DNA from: Bacteroidales bacterium UBA2030
GTDB lineage: Bacteria > Bacteroidota > Bacteroidia > Bacteroidales > TTA-H9
Assembly: GCA_002332755.1 (NCBI GenBank)
Contig: DDBO01000165.1
Coordinates: 1-16,203, forward strand
Reading direction: 5' to 3'
Length of the DNA stretch: 16,203 nt
The notes under the pieces: generated by a model
The model's database searches: none
Told to the model about the DNA's origin: nothing
What the model saw: the letters and a program-made list of their open reading frames with translations, nothing else
Shown here: positions 7,302-15,006 of the stretch, one piece after another
How positions within the stretch are numbered: the stretch's first letter is position 1
Layout: the number at the start of each line of letters is the position of its first letter
Translations under genes and position numbers: made by a program

Positions 7302-7309
7302 TAATTTTG
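7302..7309 (+). promoter_or_regulatory. Possible -7 element just before the MobB-like gene
   Basis: TAATTTTG is an exact TAnnTTTG match ending 7 nt before the ATG at 7317. A TTG is present but 25 nt upstream, longer than usual. If it is active, the mRNA would be leaderless or have a leader of only one or two bases. Confidence 0.35.
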
Positions 7310-7316
7310 TGGCACT

Positions 7317-7895
7317 ATGAGGCAAAAGCACCCCAACTTTTTATTAATAGCGGGCAATGCCCGCAATGTTGGAAAAAGTAATCTGGCTGTAGCTATAATT
7401 CAGAGGTTTTCAAGGATATATCCGGTTGTAGGCCTAAAAGTGAGTGCAGTATATCCGGGAGATGACCCCTACCACGGCCATCACACTGAGGAGGCTCCTG
7501 CTACGTGGTCACTTTTGCAGGAAACATCTCCTGATACAAACAAGGACACATCGAAGTTTCTGAAAGCCGGAGCGACATCCGTTTGGTTTTTAAGAGCCAG
7601 AGATGAATTTCTGGCCGAAGGCTTTTCAGCTTTGTTAAAGGAGATTGAGCCCGATGCCTTGGTGGTGTGCGAATCTCGCAGCCTGATAAAATTAGTGGAG
7701 CCTGGGTCTTTTATATTGATTGAAAAGCATTTCGATGGCTTTCCTGTAAAAGATGTAACTTCCTTAATTCCTTTGGCGGATTTGCGGATAATTACCGGGG
7801 CTGGTAAGTATGATACCAAAGAAGTACTTGCATTTATTGAAACCGATGGTAAGTGCTGGCATGTAAATGCTCCCAACCGACTGATTTATCCCTGA
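7317..7895 (+). CDS. MobB-like P-loop NTPase
   Basis: The 192-residue protein has a P-loop near its N-terminus, IAGNARNVGKS (residues 11-21), with the wide spacing (G, five residues, GKS) seen in BioD-type members of the SIMIBI class. A histidine cluster PYHGHH is at 51-56. KDTSKFLKAGATSV (about 76-89) resembles the MobB segment that follows the nucleotide site, and DALVVCESRSLIKL (113-126) sits where MobB has its acidic strand. MobB binds GTP and assists molybdopterin-guanine dinucleotide assembly, but no Mo-cofactor gene is nearby and the usual EG(F/Y)K motif is not obvious. I therefore call it MobB-like, with the substrate unknown. Its end overlaps the end of the convergent agmatinase-family gene by 10 bp. 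Confidence 0.75.
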   Translation: MRQKHPNFLLIAGNARNVGKSNLAVAIIQRFSRIYPVVGLKVSAVYPGDDPYHGHHTEEAPATWSLLQETSPDTNKDTSKFLKAGATSVWFLRARDEFLAEGFSALLKEIEPDALVVCESRSLIKLVEPGSFILIEKHFDGFPVKDVTSLIPLADLRIITGAGKYDTKEVLAFIETDGKCWHVNAPNRLIYP

Positions 7896-8923
7896 TTAAA
7901 AGATGAAAGGCGAGTAAAGTTGCAAAGTTTTTGCAAAATGCGGGCGCCAACATTAGCATCCCATTCATCGTCAGGTCCTGGAGCTACCTCACATAGATCG
8001 AAGCCAACAATCTGCCGGCCTGAATGAACGAGCATATGAAGCATTTGAATGGCTTCCATAAAGCTTAGTCCCCCTGGAACAGGAGTGCCTGTGTTAGGGC
8101 ATAGTTCTGGACTAAGCCCATCAATGTCGAATGAGATGTAAACTTTTTGGGGAAGGCTTTCTACAATCTCGTGGCAAATATCAACAAAGGGTTCGCCAGC
8201 GAACTTACGCATGCTAAGGTGGAAATCATCAAATTGTTTGACAGCGGTATTTTCTGCTGCAAGTTGTACTTCTGCCTCACAAACATCGCGAATGCCAACC
8301 TGAACCAATTTGCCAGGTTGAGCATCTTGCAAAGTATTGAACATGATAGATGCATGCGACCAGGTAAAGCCTTCGTAAGCCTGGCGGAGGTCGGCGTGGG
8401 CGTCGATGTGCAGAATGCCAAAGCCTGGATGCCTTACCCCGATTGCCTGCATTAGTCCTAAGGGGGTACTGTGGTCGCCACCGAGCACAACGGGGATTTT
8501 TCCATTATTTAGTATATTTCCTGCCTGTTCTCTAACCCATGAATTTACCCGAGCAGAACCCACATTAACTTTTTCGAGCAACGGACTGAGCCGGAGATCA
8601 TCCTCTGGAATTCCTTGTTCCAGCATACCTATAATTTCCTCAGCCACGGGCCTCAACTGATGGTTTAGCCTGGAGATCTCCTCGGGAATGGGAAGAGTAG
8701 CTATTTTGTTTTCCCAGGCATTGGGTAAAAAGTAATCGAAAAGATCGGCCTGAAGGCTGGCATCAATTACAGCCTGAGGCCCTTTTGCCGTGCCGGGTCG
8801 GTAAGAGGTAGTTACATCCCATGGCACGGGGATAATGATGATTTCCGCTTCTTCTAAAGTATATGGAAGTCCAAGAAAATTTCCATTACGAATACCCACT
8901 CCATTAGGATCGAATACGGTCAT
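7886..8923 (-). CDS. Agmatinase/arginase-family ureohydrolase
   Basis: Members hydrolyse a guanidino or formimino group (agmatine, arginine, formiminoglutamate, guanidinobutyrate) at a two-Mn site. The 345-residue protein keeps all six metal ligands: H151 in GGDHST, D174, H176 and D178 in HIDAHADLR, and D266 and D268 in SFDIDGLSP. GTPVPGG at 279-285 and a downstream glutamate (CEVAPG) are also typical. The active-site run YEGFTWSHA (183-191) favours the agmatinase side over arginase. Family members usually have a DP after the second metal motif, whereas this one has SP, so the exact substrate is uncertain. No arginine decarboxylase or histidine-degradation gene is adjacent. The ATG at 8923-8921 is 62 bp downstream of the sbcC stop on the same strand. 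Confidence 0.9.
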   Translation of the reverse strand: MTVFDPNGVGIRNGNFLGLPYTLEEAEIIIIPVPWDVTTSYRPGTAKGPQAVIDASLQADLFDYFLPNAWENKIATLPIPEEISRLNHQLRPVAEEIIGMLEQGIPEDDLRLSPLLEKVNVGSARVNSWVREQAGNILNNGKIPVVLGGDHSTPLGLMQAIGVRHPGFGILHIDAHADLRQAYEGFTWSHASIMFNTLQDAQPGKLVQVGIRDVCEAEVQLAAENTAVKQFDDFHLSMRKFAGEPFVDICHEIVESLPQKVYISFDIDGLSPELCPNTGTPVPGGLSFMEAIQMLHMLVHSGRQIVGFDLCEVAPGPDDEWDANVGARILQKLCNFTRLSSFNQG

Positions 8924-8937
8924 AGAAAATTTTTTTG

Positions 8938-8945
8938 CAAAGATA
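8938..8945 (-). promoter_or_regulatory. Agmatinase-family gene -7 element
   Basis: The minus strand reads TATCTTTG, identical to the -7 element of the HU promoter. It predicts a leader of about 8 nt. The expected -33 site is poor (no TTG at 19 nt). Confidence 0.45.
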
Positions 8946-8980
8946 CGGTGGTACTATTTAACGAAAGGCATTAAAGCAAC

Positions 8981-8996
8981 TTGCCTTAACCGGCAA
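8981..8996 (-). repeat. Small hairpin over the sbcC stop codon
   Basis: TTGCC (8981-8985) and GGCAA (8992-8996) form a 5-bp stem with a 6-nt loop that contains the sbcC TAA. No clear T tract follows on the minus strand, so at best it is a weak terminator. Confidence 0.3.
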
Positions 8997-11900
8997 TTTT
9001 AATCGTGGAACGCCCCTGACCTGTAGATATAATTTCTATATGAGTAGGGATGCGTTCTTTGAGTTCGGCTAAATGGGATATCACTCCTATGATTTTTCCC
9101 TCGCTCTGTAAGTTAGAAAGAGCCGTTAAAGCAATGTCGAGATAATCAGAATCGAGTGTACCAAATCCTTCATCAATAAACATGGAGTCTATTCGTATGT
9201 TTTTACTGGCCATGTTTGCAAGCCCCAGCGCAAACGAAAGAGAAACTATGAATTTCTCGCCACCCGATAAGTTTTGTATAGTTCGGGTCTCTCCGTTCTG
9301 ATATTTATCAATTACTTCCAGCTCAAAGGGATCTTCAATGTTGTCTGCGCGTTTCAGAACGTATCGGTCCGATATTTTATGAAGTTGTATGTTGGCGCGG
9401 TCTATCAGGTATTCGAAGGTGAGTGATTGCGCAAAGTTTCGGTATTTCTTCCCATCCTTCGAGCCAATCAATTCATTTAATGCACTCCATTGGTTAAATA
9501 TTTGTTCTTGCTTCAATTTCTCATTTGCCTTTTGAGAAAGCATCCGAAGGTTTTCGTCGTTTATCAAAAGTTTTGTTTTAATAGCTCCCATTTCTTGTAA
9601 AATTGCTTCGCTCTTGGATTTCAATTGCTTTAGTTCTGTTTCCAAATTTTCAAGGGAATTATCCGGAATTTTATTTTGCCTGAGTTGTTGATATTCTTTC
9701 TCTTTCTCCGAAATAACGGCGTTGAGCTTTTCCAGCTGTGTTTGTATTTCAATGGTTCGGGCCTGGGTTTCCTCTTTAAGATTTTCGAGTCTTGAGATCT
9801 CTGTTTTGAGCCGGTTCTCTTCATCATCTACTGACTTTTCCCCCATTAGTTCTATTCTCTTAGCTTGTAATTCACGTTTAATTTGCTCTAGCTTGCCTCT
9901 CTCATTTTGTTTTTCGGAGAGTGTTTTGATATTGGTGCCAAGCTTCTGTGTTTTAAGTTGTATTTCATGTTGAAGGTTTTCTATTCTCTGGCTTAAAATT
10001 TCTAATACCTGGGAGTTTTCTTTCCAAACATCGAGCGAGCTCTTCAGATGTGTAATGTTAGCCGCTCCGTAGCGGTTTAACTTTTCGTTCAGAATGTTCT
10101 GTTGAGACGCAAACTGATTGAGAAGATCATCTCTGAATTCTTTTTTAACAGACAAAGTTTGATTTGCCACATTGATGGCCTTTTCAATTTCGTTTCTCAA
10201 AGCCTCGGCTTTCGTTTTTTCCGATTGTAATGCAGGAATTTCTTTTTCCCGTAAACGTGTGATGGATTCATTGAATTGGTGGGCAGTTTCAATAAGCTGT
10301 TTTAGCTTTTCCGTTTCAATTTCTTGTTGATGTAAGATTAGCCTGAGTGTCGGTATGTCCTGATTTTTCTCGTATGTGATGCCATCTACATGAAAATCAT
10401 TTATTGTTACAAATATTTCTTTCTTTTTCTTTTGGTTGTTCTCCAGTATCTCTTCTGCTTTTTTGCGGTTTTTCTGGGTATTTTCTTTTTGAGTGGAAAG
10501 ACTGGCTTTTTTTTCAATTAGGGTCTGTATCTCGAAGTTAAGTTCGTCGAACTGTTTTTTGACTTTTATAAGCTCTTTTTCTTTATCAGCAATGCGCGGA
10601 ACGTTTCCCTGGGCGAAAGGATGTTCGGTAGATCCGCAAAGAGGGCAGGGTTCTCCATCTTTAAGTTGTATTCGATGTTCATCAAGACTTTGAACAGTAC
10701 GTGCCAATTGGATATAATCATTCAGTTGTTTTATGGTCTCATTGGTTAATTGAAGTATTTCCAGACGATTTTCAAGGGCCGAAGAGATTTCCTGTATTTG
10801 GGTATCGAGTTGCTGCAGGGTATCTGAATAATTTTGAATGTCGGTAATCACGGCAGAATTGGATTCCTCAAGTTCAATGAGCCTGATAAAGTGACTTCGC
10901 AATTCCATGGCTTTGTCTTTTTCTTTTTGATATTCTGTGATTTGCTTTCCATTAAGGAGTTTTTGCAATTGCATCAGAATGTCTTTCAGGTTATCCTCTT
11001 TGGCTTTCAAAAGTGTCTCTTTTGTGTTGAGGTCATTCAGCGCTGCTTCATGTTTTTGGTTTTCGGCATCCAGTTGTTTCTGCAGGACTATAATTTCCTG
11101 GTTTAAGTTTGAGATTTGTTCATACCTCTTTTGCAGGGAAAAGTACTCTTGTTCGATGGCAGTATATTGGGATAGGAGTTCCTCATAGATTTTATTTTCC
11201 TCAGCCCATTTGCGTTTCTCTTCCCATTGAATTTGAGCTGTATTGAGTTCCTTTTGAAGATCCTGAATTTTCCTTTTGTCTATTGCTATGTCGTTCGTTA
11301 ATTCGGCAATGGAGATATTCAAAGGTTGTATTGATTTTTCTTTCTCCGCCACTCTGGCATCGATCTCCCTCACTTCTTTGAAAATGGGTTCATTATTTCG
11401 TAGTTCTCCAATGGCTTTTTCCAGGTCAGAGGAGATTTCTTTGAGCCTGGCTTTAGCCGAAATGGCATTGGGTTCAAGTTGCTCGAGTGCTTCCCGATTT
11501 TCATTTAGCTGATGCTGTAGGGCATACAGGTCGGTTAGCCATTTATGGGCCTGTTCGGCATTTTGTATGGCGATAGACACCTCATTTTTTTTATTATCAA
11601 GTTCTGATAGCCTCTGATTGAGCCCCCTGATTTCCTCATCGGTAAAAGTTTTTATCGCTTCAAGTTCTATTGTTATTTTCTCAAGCTTTTCTTTTTCTTG
11701 CTTGGTTCTTTCAAATACTTTCTCGGAAATTATGCCATATATTTCTGTGCCTGTGATTTGTTCAAGGAGTTTACCCTTTTCGTTCTTATCTGCTTGCAGA
11801 AAAGCTGCAAAATTGCCTTGTGCAAGCATTATAACCTTAGTAAACTGTTCGAAATTTAGCCCAAGTATTTCTTCAATTTTTTTATCGCATTCTTTAATTT

Positions 11901-12267
11901 TTTCTGCAATTATCTCTCCTTTATCATCGATAATTCGTCTGTTAACAGGTTGCAAAATGCCTGTTTTGGATAGCTTTTGTTGCCAGGATGCGGTATATAT
12001 ATTGCCACCGGTTTCAATGGTTAGTTCTGAGAAACAATCGAATTCTCCTCTGGTCATTACCGGATTTTCGCTTTGGGAAATGCTGACACGCGGGGTTTTC
12101 CCATAGAGTGCAAGCGTCACCGCATCGAGTAAGGAAGTCTTGCCAGTACCCGTTTTTCCAGTTATGGCAAAAATCCCGGTATTCGTAAAAATGGGGTTTG
12201 TAAAATCAATTTCGTGTTCTCCAGCCAAAGAATTGATATTTTTAAATCTTAATTTCAATATCTTCAT
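8986..12267 (-). CDS. sbcC: Exonuclease SbcCD subunit C (Rad50-like)
   Basis: SbcC is the SMC-like ATPase of the SbcCD nuclease, which opens hairpins and trims DNA ends. The protein has 1093 residues, normal for the family. The ATPase head starts with KLRFKNINSLAGEHEIDF and Walker A GKTGTGKT at 37-44. Two long coiled coils (about 180-530 and 555-900) flank the zinc hook CPLC at 541-544. The second half of the head has the ABC signature LSGGEK at 1000-1005, Walker B SMFIDE (D1032, E1033), the D-loop GTLD and H1065 in the switch loop. All key residues are present, so it should be active. It starts 5 bp after sbcD, implying tight co-expression. It is not an AddAB or RecN protein, which lack the zinc hook. 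Confidence 0.97.
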   Translation of the reverse strand: MKILKLRFKNINSLAGEHEIDFTNPIFTNTGIFAITGKTGTGKTSLLDAVTLALYGKTPRVSISQSENPVMTRGEFDCFSELTIETGGNIYTASWQQKLSKTGILQPVNRRIIDDKGEIIAEKIKECDKKIEEILGLNFEQFTKVIMLAQGNFAAFLQADKNEKGKLLEQITGTEIYGIISEKVFERTKQEKEKLEKITIELEAIKTFTDEEIRGLNQRLSELDNKKNEVSIAIQNAEQAHKWLTDLYALQHQLNENREALEQLEPNAISAKARLKEISSDLEKAIGELRNNEPIFKEVREIDARVAEKEKSIQPLNISIAELTNDIAIDKRKIQDLQKELNTAQIQWEEKRKWAEENKIYEELLSQYTAIEQEYFSLQKRYEQISNLNQEIIVLQKQLDAENQKHEAALNDLNTKETLLKAKEDNLKDILMQLQKLLNGKQITEYQKEKDKAMELRSHFIRLIELEESNSAVITDIQNYSDTLQQLDTQIQEISSALENRLEILQLTNETIKQLNDYIQLARTVQSLDEHRIQLKDGEPCPLCGSTEHPFAQGNVPRIADKEKELIKVKKQFDELNFEIQTLIEKKASLSTQKENTQKNRKKAEEILENNQKKKKEIFVTINDFHVDGITYEKNQDIPTLRLILHQQEIETEKLKQLIETAHQFNESITRLREKEIPALQSEKTKAEALRNEIEKAINVANQTLSVKKEFRDDLLNQFASQQNILNEKLNRYGAANITHLKSSLDVWKENSQVLEILSQRIENLQHEIQLKTQKLGTNIKTLSEKQNERGKLEQIKRELQAKRIELMGEKSVDDEENRLKTEISRLENLKEETQARTIEIQTQLEKLNAVISEKEKEYQQLRQNKIPDNSLENLETELKQLKSKSEAILQEMGAIKTKLLINDENLRMLSQKANEKLKQEQIFNQWSALNELIGSKDGKKYRNFAQSLTFEYLIDRANIQLHKISDRYVLKRADNIEDPFELEVIDKYQNGETRTIQNLSGGEKFIVSLSFALGLANMASKNIRIDSMFIDEGFGTLDSDYLDIALTALSNLQSEGKIIGVISHLAELKERIPTHIEIISTGQGRSTIKIAG

Positions 12268-12272
12268 GCCTA

Positions 12273-13493
12273 TTATTGATTTTCACGGTTTTTAATACTT
12301 TCAAGTATCTCGTTGTATAGGTTTAGCAATTCTGCCTTTTGGATATCCGGAATATTGTTTTTTTCTAAAAGATTGCGAAATATCTCCCCTTCGGTCAGTT
12401 CTTCAAGGGTTTGATTGATTTCCTGCCTTGTCAGCAGTCCTGATATATATTTCAGATTTTTAATGTTAATAACTTCAATGTTTGTATTTGCCGTTATTTG
12501 GTTAACCCATTCTACAAGATCTGTAAAAATTTCATCACCCGTATATATAATATCCACCCAAAAATTTTTTTCTAAACTTTTCAGTTCATTCAACTTTTCT
12601 TCAATTCTCTGTTTATCACCCTTAATGGATGCCATGTGCTGAAAAACGGGCACTTCAAGTTGTTCAATTTTTTTTGTATTGTTCGAAAAATTAATAATAT
12701 ACACACGTTTTGCTTGTGAGGCTTCATCGAAACCTATGGGAACGGGCGACCCGGAGTAACAAATATGTTCTCGGATGGCCCTGGGTATATGATAATGTCC
12801 CAGGGCAACATAATCGAAAATATCCGGAAATATTTCTGGTGTCAAGGCTTCAATATTTCCAATATATGTTTCTCTGACCCCATCATCTTCCCCTCTTAGC
12901 CCGCCTAATACCGATAAATGCCCGGTAGCGATTATCGGTATCCATTTCCCGGTGTTCTGCCTTATCTCTTGGGCAATATGGGCCAATTCTTCATAATGTT
13001 TTTGAATGCCCATATTGATGCGTCGTGCCCGATCTGCATAATTCTCTCCCTCAACAAATCGCCCTAAGTCTCGCTCTCGCAAAAATGGAACCGCACAAAT
13101 GATGGCCTCCGGTTGATTGTCTGTGTCTCTAAGGATAATTATCTCATCTTCTATGTTTTCCGTTATGTTCCCGATTACTGTAACATTGAGAGCTGCTAAT
13201 AAATCTTTGGGTGCATTCAAAAAACTGGGCGAATCGTGGTTGCCTCCTACCACTATTGTATTCCTGCATCCTTTTTTAAATGCACTAACCAGAAAATCAT
13301 AATACATTTTTTGAGTTGTGTTGTTGGGAAAGGCACTATCGAAAACATCGCCGGCAACAATTAGAATATCAATTTTCTCGTTTTGCAAGGTTTCCAGGAG
13401 CCACGATAAAAAAGCTTGATGCTCATCGTGTCGGTCTTTCTTCGCATACAGCGTCCGACCCAAATGCCAGTCTGAGGTGTGTAATATCTTCAT
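12273..13493 (-). CDS. sbcD: Exonuclease SbcCD subunit D (Mre11-like)
   Basis: SbcD is the Mn-dependent nuclease partner of SbcC. The 406-residue product has the metallophosphoesterase motifs in order: TSDWHLG with D8 and H10, VAGDVFD with D49, GGNHDSP with N85, H86 and D87, then ATGHLS and ALGHYH, which supply the remaining histidine ligands. The C-terminal part (about 290-406) is the capping region that contacts SbcC. Length and motifs are ordinary. The ATG at 13493-13491 gives the conserved MKILHTSDWHLGR start. Upstream is a gene-free stretch, and I see no strong consensus promoter in the first 60 bp. Confidence 0.97.
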   Translation of the reverse strand: MKILHTSDWHLGRTLYAKKDRHDEHQAFLSWLLETLQNEKIDILIVAGDVFDSAFPNNTTQKMYYDFLVSAFKKGCRNTIVVGGNHDSPSFLNAPKDLLAALNVTVIGNITENIEDEIIILRDTDNQPEAIICAVPFLRERDLGRFVEGENYADRARRINMGIQKHYEELAHIAQEIRQNTGKWIPIIATGHLSVLGGLRGEDDGVRETYIGNIEALTPEIFPDIFDYVALGHYHIPRAIREHICYSGSPVPIGFDEASQAKRVYIINFSNNTKKIEQLEVPVFQHMASIKGDKQRIEEKLNELKSLEKNFWVDIIYTGDEIFTDLVEWVNQITANTNIEVINIKNLKYISGLLTRQEINQTLEELTEGEIFRNLLEKNNIPDIQKAELLNLYNEILESIKNRENQ

Positions 13494-14303
13494 GATATTA
13501 AAAATATGATTATCAGTTTGATATACTATGATACCTAATTAATTCATCAAAGGATTTCCATTGTAATGAGCGAAAAAAAGCATTTCTGTAATTAAAATGA
13601 AAATCGCAAACATCACTTGGTTATTTTGAAATTTTATTTCAAAAGTAAACATTTAGCAATAATCGCAACTTCTTGTTTTTAGGATTGATTTTTTGGAGAG
13701 TTCAGAATGTTTTGATTGTCAATTCCATTAACCTGCCTTCAGAATATGTCCAAAGGGAGACTATTGATAAATAAGATTTATTTTTTCATGAATATTAACT
13801 CCCCTGACTGCTAACATATTCGCTGAAAGAGGGTTGCTGGTTGCTGCTGTTTCATTTGCATTGGCTTTCTTCCTTTTTGTGAAGGTTCAGGCACTTTGCC
13901 TCTTCCTTTGATTTTTTACGGGCATCAAATAGGCGTATTTTTAATTTTCATTTCCCGGTTTAATCATCAACTTTGCAATATGAAAGGTCTGATTTAAATT
14001 AAACCTTGGAGAACTGAGCGGGGTATTAACTTCGAAGATTGGGTTTTATCCCCAAAGCTTAAAAGGCTATAAATTATCAATTTGGGTTCCAATATTCTCT
14101 TGTTTGAATAGTTTTCCTGAATTCTTAGAATCAGCTTTTCTGAAAGTTTCTTAAAATCTGAGTAAAGCTTAATCTCCTGGCGGACTTTACGACTTAGTTG
14201 GTTTTGTTTAAATATATAAAGTTATGTCATTCAAATAGTTATATGTTTGAGATGATAAAAAATCAATAGGGTTGGAGAATTTTTAAGAAAAAGCCTAAAT
14301 CTC
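13494..14303. other. Gene-free AT-rich region upstream of sbcD
   Basis: About 810 bp hold no supported gene in any frame. Visible items are a perfect 9-bp inverted repeat with a 3-nt loop, TTTTGAAAT / ATTTCAAAA, at 13624-13644, and a smaller TTGGG / CCCAA hairpin at 14039-14055. A 39-codon open stretch at about 13791-13910 (plus strand) encodes a hydrophobic peptide but has no start codon at its head. The region may contain decayed genes too degraded to recognise, or the sbcD promoter region. Confidence 0.6.
13624..13644. repeat. Perfect AT-rich hairpin
   Basis: TTTTGAAAT and ATTTCAAAA pair over 9 bp around a 3-nt loop, 131 bp upstream of sbcD. The role is unknown; it has A/T ends like a weak bidirectional terminator. 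Confidence 0.4.
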
Positions 14304-14333
14304 TTGGTTTCTTGCAAAAAATCATTATATTTG
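14304..14333 (+). promoter_or_regulatory. Strong Bacteroidetes consensus promoter
   Basis: TTG (14304-14306), a 19-nt spacer and TATATTTG (14326-14333) match the phylum consensus at both elements, with exactly the spacing of the HU promoter. Transcription should start near 14339-14342. No ORF of useful length follows for over 400 bp, which points to a non-coding transcript. Confidence 0.68.
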
Positions 14334-14339
14334 CGGATA

Positions 14340-14660
14340 CAACATTGCGATTCGACATACTTATCTCTTAAACGATTTCAAGCCGAAAGCACCATCGAAT
14401 ACGCCACTCTGTTATTAATGATGCTGCGCTGAAATAAAGAGAGTACTTAGACTACTGAGTTTACATCCTGTCAGCAAAATATTCTGTTAAAAATTCTTTC
14501 GACCGATGACTAATAACAGTGGGGAGACAGAATGCTGTTTTATATCTGCTTTAAGACCAAGAAGGGCCAAAGCAGTGAAAAGGGACAGTAACTCATCAAG
14601 ATTTTGAGTCTGTTCGAACGGAACAACAGTGGGCATCCGCAGACAAGAGAGCCTCCGTGA
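14340..14660 (+). ncRNA. Candidate structured non-coding RNA, unidentified
   Basis: Downstream of the promoter about 320 nt lack coding capacity but hold many matched stems. Domain 1 (14358-14445) is a long irregular hairpin with about 24 pairs: TAC/GTA, TCTCTT (14364-14369) with AAGAGA (14437-14442), ATTTCA (14375-14380) with TGAAAT (14430-14435), GC/GC, and GCACCATC (14389-14396) with GATGCTGC (14420-14427, one mismatch). Domain 2 is closed by TGAGTT/AACTCA (14456-14461, 14590-14595) and CTGTC/GACAG (14468-14472, 14584-14588), and holds a 7-bp hairpin CTGCTTT/AAAGCAG (14546-14575). A further hairpin TGTTC/GAACA is at 14611-14625. The domain 1 loop is complementary over 9 bp to 14511-14519. 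G+C is about 41% against about 30% for the 300 bp upstream. I saw none of the hallmarks of tmRNA, RNase P RNA or SRP RNA. The 3' end is uncertain. Confidence 0.5.
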
Positions 14661-14675
14661 ATTTGATTGGCTAAT

Positions 14676-14891
14676 TTATAAAAATAAACAATTGATAATA
14701 CCACATACGAGGAGTACAGTAAATATAGAAAAAGCTACATAACCGAGAAGCCAAATGAGTTTGTCATAATAAAAGAGCAAAATATTTATGAAATTAAAGA
14801 ATACGGCCTGCTTACCGTTTATTGGTCTGATTATTCCACTGTTTTCTCCTCTGATTTTCGTTCTGATTAATTTTGGAATATTACTATGCTT
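14676..14891 (-). pseudogene. Possible remnant of a DUF4870-like membrane protein
   Basis: One minus-strand frame stays open for 71 codons and ends at a TAA (14678-14676). Its translation includes GIIRPINGKQAVFFNFINIL, then a second hydrophobic run LIWLLGYVAFSIFTVLLVCG. The GKQAxxFNxxxxL pattern followed by two membrane segments resembles the core of DUF4870 proteins, where G-K-x-A-L-N-F is conserved. The frame has no ATG, GTG or TTG at its head, a stop (TAG at 14894-14892) closes it upstream, and the usual C-terminal YRYP tail is missing. That fits a decayed fragment. A chance resemblance in AT-rich DNA is also possible. Confidence 0.28.
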
Positions 14892-14907
14892 CTATCAAGA
14901 TGTGTAA
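14788..14907 (+). CDS. Possible 39-residue hydrophobic peptide
   Basis: ATG at 14788 opens a frame of 39 codons ending in TAA at 14905-14907. After MKLKNTACLP the product is one long hydrophobic stretch (FIGLIIPLFSPLIFVLINFG), then LLCFYQDV. It would insert in a membrane. It overlaps the minus-strand DUF4870-like frame, so at most one is likely to be a meaningful coding trace, and antisense of an A/T-rich membrane gene often looks hydrophobic. Small size and lack of a promoter of its own make it doubtful, though it could be read from the promoter at 14304. Confidence 0.22.
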   Translation: MKLKNTACLPFIGLIIPLFSPLIFVLINFGILLCFYQDV

Positions 14908-15006
14908 CATTCTAATTTACAGGTGGATTATTTGTATGTTATGAAGCCTGTACGGACAACTTTATTACTTCATTTTTTTAAATCTTTTTAAAAATCAGAA
15001 ATAATT

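Larger units (their letters stand above)
14661..15006. other. Stretch between the candidate RNA and the small membrane genes
   Basis: This 346-bp stretch has no well-supported gene. It contains the possible DUF4870-like remnant on the minus strand (14676-14891) and an overlapping 39-codon hydrophobic ORF on the plus strand (14788-14907), both listed separately. No convincing terminator for the upstream RNA was found; the sequence after 14670 is simply A/T-rich. Confidence 0.5.

Noticed and set aside
9630..12106. Numerous medium-length frames opposite sbcC
   Set aside because: They are antisense shadows of a long coiled-coil gene with strong ATPase and zinc-hook motifs, and show no motifs of their own.
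13791..13910. Hydrophobic open frame (…ANIFAERGLLVAAVSFALA…) on the plus strand
   Set aside because: It has no start codon at its head, is only about 39 codons long and matches no family I know; hydrophobic runs are common in AT-rich DNA.
14340..14660. tmRNA, RNase P RNA or SRP RNA
   Set aside because: I found no tRNA-like ends or tag-coding frame, no GAGGAAAGTCC-type RNase P core and no SRP GNAR-type tetraloop domain.
14304..15000. Retron or reverse-transcriptase-associated RNA
   Set aside because: No reverse transcriptase gene or RT motif lies downstream; only small membrane proteins and a lipoprotein follow.
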